Below are positions 57,778 to 64,000 of a stretch of 64,000 bases of DNA, one piece after another. How positions within the stretch are numbered: the first letter of the stretch is position 1; each line of letters opens with the position of its first letter. The notes under the pieces were generated by a model. The model was not told where the DNA came from. It saw only the letters and a program-made list of their open reading frames with translations, and did not search any database. The DNA is from an uncultured Pseudomonadales bacterium (GTDB lineage: Bacteria > Pseudomonadota > Gammaproteobacteria > Pseudomonadales > Azotimanducaceae), in the NCBI GenBank assembly GCA_951813295.1, contig CATOTI010000002.1, forward strand, positions 620,001 to 684,000, written 5' to 3'. A program made the position numbers and the translations under genes.

Positions 57778-59115
57778 TCAGTCGACGCGCCGCGAAAGCC
57801 GGAAGCCGATCCGTAGCCAGCCGATCGAACCATCGTCACGCGCGACCGCATCGATCAAGCGCCCATCCTGGGCGCCACCGCGAATGTAGAGCTGATCACC
57901 GTTGACCGTAGGAACAAGCTCGATCGGCGGTTCCGGCGGCGCCAACGGTGCGTTCTGATCCGGAAAACGAATGCTCGTGGTCGTCCGCGCCACGAGCGCT
58001 CCATTCACGATCGCAACCTCTGTCGCGCCGAAATGACGTTCGTAGCGCCCGACGTAAGGCTCGAGATCGCACGCCTCCGGATTCTCGAGCACCGCGGGAA
58101 CCACCGGCTTCACGTCGAGTAGCGCGTCCATCAGGAGCGCTTTCAACGGACGATACAGAGCTCCGCCGAGGACGCTGTTCGTGGCGAACGCGAAGACCGT
58201 ATCGCGCGACGGCGCGATCCAGAGATCCGCGTTCTGACCCGCCGTGCCACCCGAATGCGTGATGAACGATTCGCCGCCTGCTTCGTGCAGGAACCACGTG
58301 AGTCCAGCCGACTGATCGGGGAAATCGTAGTGCGACGTCCGCATCGCCTGCCTCGACTCGCGCGAGAGAATCGAAGCGTCGTCGAGGCAGTGAAACTCAC
58401 CATACTTCAAGAGATTGTCCATATCGGTGACGACGCCACCAGCCGGAACCACCGCGCGCGACAACGCCCAATGCGGCACCGGGGTGGTGTTAGCCGAGTG
58501 CCCGACGAAGAACCGCTCCGTCATGATGTCTTTTGCGCGCAGGTACGCCCGATCGAGCTCGAGCGGGTCGATCACGAGCTTCGTGAGTGCGTCTTCAAAC
58601 GACTCACCCGTCACGTTCTGGATGATGAGCCCGAGCAGCGAGAACCCGGCGTTGTTATAGGAATAGTGGCTACCAAGCGGTGCGAGCGACCTGGCTTCAT
58701 GAAGCTCCGCGGCGTATCGCTCGAGCGCATCGTCCCCATCGCCCACGTCGAGAAAGAAGTCTCCATCAAAGCCGCTCAGATGGGTCATGAGATGCCGCAC
58801 CGTCGCCGCTTTCGTCGCCACCGGATCCGCAACCGCAAACGTCGGAATGTGCGACCGGACCGTGCTGTCGAGGTCGATCTTGCCTGCCTCGACCAGCCGC
58901 ATCATGGCCGTGCCGACGAACGTCTTCGTGATCGAGCCGATCTGCACGAGCGTGTTCTCTTCCGCCGCGATGCCGAGACGCGCGTTGGCCAGACCAAAGC
59001 CACGGACAAAACGTTCGCCGCCGACCGAAACGCCGAACATCACGCCGGGTACGCCGAGGCGACTCCGTTGCCGCTCGACTTCGTCACAAAGATCGTCGAA
59101 TTGTTGATGATCCAT
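57778..59115 (-). CDS. Beta-lactamase-fold serine hydrolase
   Basis: Serine hydrolase of 445 residues (class C beta-lactamase/DD-peptidase type). The SxxK motif is IGSITKTF (Ser61-Lys64), the YxN motif is YSYNNAG and the third motif is ITHSGGTAG (HSG in place of KTG). An additional C-terminal beta-barrel-like domain of about 100 residues (YVGRYERHFGATEVAIVNGA...) follows, as in the DAP/D-aminopeptidase and LACTB-like proteins. No signal peptide, so it is probably cytoplasmic. Substrate unknown, plausibly a peptide, amide or ester. Convergent with mlrC. Confidence 0.86.
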   Translation of the reverse strand: MDHQQFDDLCDEVERQRSRLGVPGVMFGVSVGGERFVRGFGLANARLGIAAEENTLVQIGSITKTFVGTAMMRLVEAGKIDLDSTVRSHIPTFAVADPVATKAATVRHLMTHLSGFDGDFFLDVGDGDDALERYAAELHEARSLAPLGSHYSYNNAGFSLLGLIIQNVTGESFEDALTKLVIDPLELDRAYLRAKDIMTERFFVGHSANTTPVPHWALSRAVVPAGGVVTDMDNLLKYGEFHCLDDASILSRESRQAMRTSHYDFPDQSAGLTWFLHEAGGESFITHSGGTAGQNADLWIAPSRDTVFAFATNSVLGGALYRPLKALLMDALLDVKPVVPAVLENPEACDLEPYVGRYERHFGATEVAIVNGALVARTTTSIRFPDQNAPLAPPEPPIELVPTVNGDQLYIRGGAQDGRLIDAVARDDGSIGWLRIGFRLSRRVD

Positions 59116-59273
59116 CGTGTTTGTCCCGCCCAGACTGAAGGCTGGTCATCATGGCTCCGCGGTGGCGTTTTTGGGAACGTGGCTTCGGAAGCGCGATCTC
59201 GCGGCACTGGAAAGTGGGATCTCGCGGCGCTGGAAAGCCGTGACTGCCCGGAGGAGTAGGCGGGATTGCTGTT
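59116..59273. other. Non-coding stretch with a small tandem repeat
   Basis: No gene is supported. It contains two near-identical 20-bp copies of GATCTCGCGGCACTGGAAAG (59195-59214 and, with one change, 59218-59237), period 23. It then contains the repeat leader GACTGCCCGGAGGAGTAGGC at 59241-59260. Confidence 0.55.
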
Positions 59274-59728
59274 GGCTTTTTGCTTGCGAGGGGCTTCGCC
59301 CCTCGCGCTCCCCAACGGCGTGTAGGTCGTTCGGTACGATGGGTTAACAGGCCTCGCGCCCAGTGCGGCGCGGGGTTGCAGCGGGGTGTACTCCCCTGCG
59401 CGCTTTGCGCGCGGGCCCCGGCGGCGGGCTGGATCGGGCAGCTTCGCTCAATATCGCACGTGATCTTCTAGGTTGGTTCGTGGGCTTTGCTGGACGCACT
59501 GGCAAGCACTTGCAGGAACCCGCAGCTTCGCTCGCTACCGCGTGTAACTCACGGGTTGGGGCGTCGGCTGTACGCGCTGGAAGCGGGGCCCCGGCGCAAC
59601 GCGCCAGGGGCGAATTACACGAAGCAACTCCGCGCCGCACTGGGCGCGCGGCGAGACTCCCCCATCAGCCTACTCAGACTCAGCGCCGTTCTTGGGGCGT
59701 GGGGGCGAAGCCCCCACAAGAAAAAAGA
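59274..59728. repeat. Composite palindromic intergenic repeat, copy B
   Basis: About 0.45 kb element with inverted ends. The left end is CTTTTTGCTT then a 9-bp GCGAGGGGC hairpin with loop TTC (59286-59306). The right end on the minus strand is CTTTTTTCTTG then an 8-bp GTGGGGGC hairpin (59699-59717). The interior is an inverted repeat: a segment near 59363-59420 is matched by the minus-strand reading from 59640, so both strands start with the same residues (RRGVA) if translated. The right half resembles copy A at 52575-52712. Apparent reading frames are by-products of the palindromic sequence. Confidence 0.75.
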
Positions 59729-59769
59729 CTTCGCGATAACATCACGCGCTTGCTTAAAGGGGGGTAGGC

Positions 59770-62700
59770 ATGAAGTTATTGGTGGCGAACCGAGGCGAGA
59801 TCGCCATACGGATCATGCGCGGCGCATCGGAACGGGGGGTGCCGACCGTGGCGATCTACCCCGCAGATGACGCCGGATCACTACACACCGGCAAGGCCGA
59901 TGAGGCCGTCGAGATCCCGGGGGTCGGTACCGCCGCCTATCTCGACATCGACGCCATCATCTCGGTCGCCAAAGACACCGGCACCGATGCCATCCATCCC
60001 GGCTATGGCTTTCTCGCCGAGAACGCCGATCTCGCACGAGCCTGTGCCGCCAACGGCATCACGTTCGTCGGGCCCAGTGCCGAGATGCTCGAACTCTTCG
60101 GCGACAAAGCACGAGCGCGCGCCGCCGCGACCGAGGCTTCAGTCCCCATCATTCGCGGCATCGATCACGCCGTCTCGCTCGACGAAGCACAATCCTTCTT
60201 CGACGCCTTGGGCGAAGGCGGCGCCATGATGATCAAAGCCATCGGCGGCGGCGGCGGACGCGGATCACGCCGTGTCACCGCCGACGACGACCTCGCCGCC
60301 ACCTTCGAGCGGTGTCGCACCGAAGCCGAGGCCGCGTTCGGCAACGGCGACGTCTACGTCGAAGAGTTCATTCAACGCGCACGCCATATCGAAGTGCAGA
60401 TCCTCGGCGATCAGCACGGCAACATCGTTCATCTCGCCGAACGCGAGTGCAGCATTCAGCGCCACTTCCAGAAGATTCTCGAAGTCGCCCCGGCGCCCAA
60501 CCTCGACGCGGCACTGCGTGACGAGATCATCGCCGCGGCGGTCAAGCTCGCCAGCCACGTTGGTTATTCGAACGCGGGCACTTTCGAGTTCCTGGTCGAC
60601 GTCTCGGGCAGCGGTCAGCCGTTTGCCTTCATCGAAGCGAACGCCCGGTTGCAGGTCGAACACACGGTCACCGAGGAAGTGACCGGCATCGACATCGTCA
60701 AGGCGCAGCTCGGGATCGCCGAGGGCGCGACTCTCGCAGAGATCGGTCTCGCCCAGGACGACATCACGACGCGCGGTTACGGGATCCAGGCGCGGGTCTG
60801 CATGGAGACCGTGCGCGAGGACGGATCGATCGTGCCGACGGCCGGCACCTTGAGTGCTTACGAAGCCCCGAGTGGTCCCGGCATCCGCACCGACGGCTTC
60901 GGCTACGCCGGTTATCAGACGAGCCTGTTGTTCGATTCGTTGCTCGCCAAGGTGATCGGTTACTCGCCGTCGAAGCAGTTCAGTGACGCCATCACGCGCA
61001 CCAGCCGGGCTCTCGCCGAGTTCCGCATCGAGGGGGTCGAGACCAACATTCCTTTCCTGCGCACTCTGCTCGGCCGATCCGAGTTCGCCGATGGTTCCGC
61101 TCATACACGGTTCATCGACGAGAACATGGATGAACTCGCGACGGCTGAAGAAGCCGCGCAGCGCGTCGTGCCGATCAGCTTCACGGAAGAATCTTCCAGT
61201 GGATTCGCGGGCGCGCAGGTCGCCGACGCGGCCGATCCCCTCGCCCTCTTTACGCACGATCAGGACGTGAAGTCGCAGGCCGATGAAGATGACGGACCGG
61301 TGGGTCCTATGACGGTCGAATCACCAGTGACCGGAAGCGTCGTCACCGTCGATGTCGTACAAGGCGACCGCGTGAAATCCGGCCAACGTCTGGCCACGAT
61401 CGAATCCCTCGAGATCCGCCACGTCATCCGGGCGGAATGCGCGGGCACGTTGCTGGCCGCGCCCGTGGTGGCGGGCATGCCTATCGAACGGGGTGCGACG
61501 GTCGCTTTGATCGAGACCGCCGATGAAGATGAGCAAATCGTCGAAGCGGCGACGATCGATCTCGAAAGCGAACGTCGAGACCTCGTCGAACTCACCGAAC
61601 GGCGCTCCTACATCTCCGAAGAGTTCCGCGCGGAGAAAATCGCCAGGCGCCACGCGAAGGCGCAGCGTTCGCCACGCGAAAACATCGATCACCTGCTGGA
61701 CGGCACGTTCCGAGAATATGGCCCGCTCGTCACGGCCGGAAGCTGGCAGAAGCAGCAATGGCTACGGGAAACGACCCAGGCCGACGGTTTGATGATGGGC
61801 ATCGGGCACGTCAACGGTGACCGGTTCGGCTATGAGCAGTCACGCGTCATCGCCGTGCACTACGACTACATGGTCGTCGCGGGCACGCAAGGCGGTCGCG
61901 GCCACTACAAGCAAGACCGAATGTACGTGCTCGCGAAGCGCTTCAAGCTGCCGATGATTCTGTTCTCTGAAGGCGGCGGTGGTCGCCCGGGTATCAGCGG
62001 CGGCGAGCCCGAGGAGAGTAAGGACCTCGCGACGTTGTCGGGTCTCAAGGATGCCGCCACGTCTGGTGGCGCGGTCAAAGCGTCGGTCGATATCGCCGGC
62101 CGAGGCGGCGGCGGCGTACCGATCGACAGCTACACATTCACGATGCTGCCGGAGCTTTCCGGCCTCGTACCGCTCGTCGGCGTGAATTCGGGACGTTGCT
62201 TCGCCGGCAACACGGTGCTCCTCGCATGCTGCGACGTCATCATCGCGGCGGAGAACTCGACCATCGGTCTCGGCGGTCCGGCCATGATCGAAGGCGGGGG
62301 ACTCGGGATCTATACGCCGGAGGAAGTCGGTCCGATGTCGTTCCAGGTGCCGAACGGTGTCGTCGACATCCTGGTGAAAGACGATTTTGAGGCCGTCGAA
62401 GTCGCCAAGAAGTACATCTCCTACTTTCAGGGCGCTTTTGATCAGTGGGAGACGCCCGACCAGCGCAAGCTCCGTCACATCGTCCCGGAAGACCGCGCCG
62501 AAGCCTATGACATGTACGACGTCATCGAGACGATCGCCGATGTCGATTCGATCCTCGAGATCCGCCAGGCGTTCGGGGTCGGCATCATCACCGCGTTCAT
62601 TCGAGTCGAAGGCATGCCGCTCGGACTGATCGCAAACAACCCGCAACACCTCTCGGGTGCAATCGACGCGGATGCTTCAGACAAAGCCGCGCGATTCCTG

Positions 62701-63222
62701 CAGCTCTGCGACACGTTCGATATTCCGGTGCTTTCGCTCATGGACTGCCCCGGGATCATGGCCGGGCCGAGCTTCGAACAAGCATCCCTCTTGCGCAAAG
62801 CGGGCCGGCTTTTCGTGACCGGCGCGAACCTCTCGACGCCGCTCTTCGGCATCGTTATCCGCAAGGCCTACGGGCTCGGCGTCCAGGCGATGTGTGGCGG
62901 CAGCGCCATGAAGCCTTTCTTCACGATCGCCTGGCCGACCGCCGAGTTCGCTCCTATGACGATCGATGGCAGCGTCAACCTCGCCTTTGGCGACGAACTC
63001 GCGACGGTCGACGATCCCGACGAGCGCGAAGCGATCCGCGCAAAACTCGAGGAAGCGCTCGTCGATCAGGCCAAGGCCGTCAACTCGGGCGGCACGAGCT
63101 ATGGGATTGACGATGTGATCGATCCTGTCGAAACGCGTGATTGGATCGCGCAAGCGCTTCGGACCGTGCCGCCAAAGCCAGCACGCGAGAAGAAAAAACG
63201 CCCCAACGTGGACACCTGGTAG
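59770..63222 (+). CDS. Fused biotin carboxylase-biotinyl-like-carboxyltransferase (acyl-CoA carboxylase type), biotin lysine replaced
   Basis: Large multidomain carboxylase, 1150 residues. Residues 1-about 445 form a biotin carboxylase: GYGFLAENADLARAC, the ATP-grasp loop AIGGGGGRGSRRV, HIEVQILGDQHG, QRHFQKILEVAPAPN and FIEANARLQVEHTVTEEVTG. About 515-590 is a biotinyl-like beta-barrel, ESPVTGSVVTVDVVQGDRV..., where the usual AMKM is SLEI, with Glu548 in place of the biotinylated Lys. About 610-1130 is a carboxyltransferase domain with GGGRPGISGGEPE, SGRCFAGNTVLLACCD, and MDCPGIMAGPSF. The order matches the long-chain or multi-substrate acyl-CoA carboxylase type. Without the Lys it should not carry biotin itself. 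A near-identical second gene starts 9 nt later. Confidence 0.87.
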   Translation: MKLLVANRGEIAIRIMRGASERGVPTVAIYPADDAGSLHTGKADEAVEIPGVGTAAYLDIDAIISVAKDTGTDAIHPGYGFLAENADLARACAANGITFVGPSAEMLELFGDKARARAAATEASVPIIRGIDHAVSLDEAQSFFDALGEGGAMMIKAIGGGGGRGSRRVTADDDLAATFERCRTEAEAAFGNGDVYVEEFIQRARHIEVQILGDQHGNIVHLAERECSIQRHFQKILEVAPAPNLDAALRDEIIAAAVKLASHVGYSNAGTFEFLVDVSGSGQPFAFIEANARLQVEHTVTEEVTGIDIVKAQLGIAEGATLAEIGLAQDDITTRGYGIQARVCMETVREDGSIVPTAGTLSAYEAPSGPGIRTDGFGYAGYQTSLLFDSLLAKVIGYSPSKQFSDAITRTSRALAEFRIEGVETNIPFLRTLLGRSEFADGSAHTRFIDENMDELATAEEAAQRVVPISFTEESSSGFAGAQVADAADPLALFTHDQDVKSQADEDDGPVGPMTVESPVTGSVVTVDVVQGDRVKSGQRLATIESLEIRHVIRAECAGTLLAAPVVAGMPIERGATVALIETADEDEQIVEAATIDLESERRDLVELTERRSYISEEFRAEKIARRHAKAQRSPRENIDHLLDGTFREYGPLVTAGSWQKQQWLRETTQADGLMMGIGHVNGDRFGYEQSRVIAVHYDYMVVAGTQGGRGHYKQDRMYVLAKRFKLPMILFSEGGGGRPGISGGEPEESKDLATLSGLKDAATSGGAVKASVDIAGRGGGGVPIDSYTFTMLPELSGLVPLVGVNSGRCFAGNTVLLACCDVIIAAENSTIGLGGPAMIEGGGLGIYTPEEVGPMSFQVPNGVVDILVKDDFEAVEVAKKYISYFQGAFDQWETPDQRKLRHIVPEDRAEAYDMYDVIETIADVDSILEIRQAFGVGIITAFIRVEGMPLGLIANNPQHLSGAIDADASDKAARFLQLCDTFDIPVLSLMDCPGIMAGPSFEQASLLRKAGRLFVTGANLSTPLFGIVIRKAYGLGVQAMCGGSAMKPFFTIAWPTAEFAPMTIDGSVNLAFGDELATVDDPDEREAIRAKLEEALVDQAKAVNSGGTSYGIDDVIDPVETRDWIAQALRTVPPKPAREKKKRPNVDTW

Positions 63223-63231
63223 GAGGCCGCC

Positions 63232-64000
63232 ATGAAGCTACTAGTTGCGAACCGAGGCGAGATCGCCATACGGATCATGCGCGGCGCATCGGAACGGGGG
63301 GTGCCGACCGTGGCGATCTACCCCGCAGATGACGCCGGATCACTACACACCGGCAAGGCCGATGAGGCCGTCGAGATCCCGGGGGTCGGTACCGCCGCCT
63401 ATCTCGACATCGACGCCATCATCTCGGTCGCCAAAGACACCGGCACCGATGCCATCCATCCCGGCTATGGCTTTCTCGCCGAGAACGCCGATCTCGCACG
63501 AGCCTGTGCCGCCAACGGCATCACCTTCGTCGGGCCCAGTGCCGAGATGCTCGAACTCTTCGGCGACAAGGCACGAGCCCGCGCCGCTGCGAGCGACGCT
63601 GGCGTACCCATCATTCGAGGCATCGATCACGCCGTCTCGCTCGACGAAGCGCAAGCCTTCTTCGACACCTTGGGCGAAGGCAGCGCCATGATGATCAAGG
63701 CCATCGGCGGCGGCGGCGGACGCGGTTCACGTCGCGTCACCGCAGCCGACGACCTCGCCGCCGCCTTCGAGCGCTGCCGTACCGAAGCCGAAGCCGCGTT
63801 TGGCAACGGCGACGTCTACGTCGAAGAGTTCATCCAACGTGCACGCCATATCGAGGTGCAGATCCTCGGCGATCAGCACGGCAACATCGTTCATCTCGCC
63901 GAACGCGAGTGCAGCATTCAGCGCCACTTCCAGAAGATTCTCGAAGTCGCCCCGGCGCCCAACCTCGACGCGGCACTGCGTGACGAGATCATCGCCGCGG
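63232..64000 (+). CDS. Second biotin carboxylase-type gene, partial (runs off right edge)
   Basis: The first 256 codons of a paralogue of the preceding fused carboxylase. The ATG follows an AGGAGG that overlaps the TAG of the first gene. The visible part is the biotin carboxylase N-terminus and ATP-grasp domain, with MMIKAIGGGGGRGSRRV and ERECSIQRHFQKILE. It differs from copy one in residues around 118-135 (for example ASDAGVPIIRG in place of TEASVPIIRG) but long tracts are identical at DNA level. Whether it is a full fused enzyme and whether it retains the biotin Lys cannot be seen here. Confidence 0.85.
   Translation, partial: MKLLVANRGEIAIRIMRGASERGVPTVAIYPADDAGSLHTGKADEAVEIPGVGTAAYLDIDAIISVAKDTGTDAIHPGYGFLAENADLARACAANGITFVGPSAEMLELFGDKARARAAASDAGVPIIRGIDHAVSLDEAQAFFDTLGEGSAMMIKAIGGGGGRGSRRVTAADDLAAAFERCRTEAEAAFGNGDVYVEEFIQRARHIEVQILGDQHGNIVHLAERECSIQRHFQKILEVAPAPNLDAALRDEIIAA

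Noticed and set aside
59344..59767. Overlapping frames on both strands in the region before the carboxylase gene
   Set aside because: Both begin with the same residues because the DNA is an inverted repeat. They have no domain and lie wholly within the palindromic repeat.
60265..61257. A 330-codon frame antisense to the fused carboxylase
   Set aside because: The carboxylase frame is fully conserved across known motifs, and the same shadow recurs in the paralogue.
1..64000. CRISPR arrays, tRNA and rRNA genes
   Set aside because: No regularly spaced repeats were seen, and I recognised no tRNA cloverleaf ends or rRNA segments by eye.

Overview
The window is a GC-rich, densely coded bacterial chromosome segment with about 60 protein-coding genes on both strands, many overlapping by 4-17 bases. 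A Bax-like glucosaminidase, an MltB-type transglycosylase, a Tat-type sulfite dehydrogenase and Gram-negative periplasmic proteins point to a proteobacterium, most likely a gammaproteobacterium. The content resembles metabolically versatile, probably aquatic, lineages: many Fe(II)/2-oxoglutarate oxygenases, amidohydrolases, SDRs, VOC proteins and serine hydrolases. I see no rRNA, tRNA, CRISPR array or recognisable transcriptional regulator.

Layout. 1-5.5 kb: cell-wall hydrolases, ABC-F ATPase, a PhyH oxygenase and an ankyrin protein. 5.6-10.9 kb: amidohydrolase, TrmH-type RNA methyltransferase, an SDR-methyltransferase pair and a flavin monooxygenase that lost its N-terminus. 11-21 kb: UroD-family protein, two VOC proteins, O-methyltransferase, a frameshifted amidohydrolase, alcohol dehydrogenase, type B carboxylesterase, a CmcJ/NvfI-like oxygenase and a PQQ dehydrogenase with a fused cytochrome. 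21-30 kb: secreted beta-helix protein, sulfatase, frameshifted PhyH, then a seven-gene minus-strand operon (cupin, CoA-transferase, PhyH, NTF2-like, PhyH, RidA, TauD). 30-39 kb: MFS transporter, small proteins, methyltransferase, atypical SDR, intradiol dioxygenase, two serine hydrolases, and an acyl-CoA dehydrogenase-like/VOC pair. 39.3-44.7 kb: a redoxin with an in-frame UGA, nitroreductase, SDR, PhyH, esterase and a cation diffusion facilitator. 45-47.6 kb: a sulfite dehydrogenase, cytochrome and putative sulfate exporter operon. 47.7-52.2 kb: a four-gene operon (ADP-ribosylglycohydrolase, IPNS-like oxygenase, class V aminotransferase, fumarase-superfamily lyase). 52.2-59.8 kb: an IS110 element and six genes bracketed by two large palindromic repeats. 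59.8-64 kb: a giant fused carboxylase and the start of a near-identical tandem paralogue.

The strongest discovery is at 39349-40488. A thioredoxin-fold protein reads straight through a UGA that sits at the active-site cysteine position (W-U-G-C). A SECIS-like hairpin with an AGGU-containing loop lies 20 nt downstream. This is best explained as a selenocysteine-containing redoxin. Second is the 1150-residue fused carboxylase, whose biotinyl-like domain has Glu where the biotinylated Lys should be, followed by a tandem copy that shares long tracts of identical DNA. Other notable points are two SDRs without the catalytic Tyr, a lanthanide-type DxD motif in the PQQ dehydrogenase, an IS110 apparently inserted into a dispersed palindromic repeat, and hairpins that cover translation starts.

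How the genes fit together is inference. TauD and the sulfatase could release sulfite or sulfate, which SorAB-like proteins and the exporter would dispose of. The oxygenases, CoA-transferase, SDRs, hydrolases and ring-cleavage enzymes look like peripheral catabolic modules for hydrophobic, methylated or aromatic substrates.
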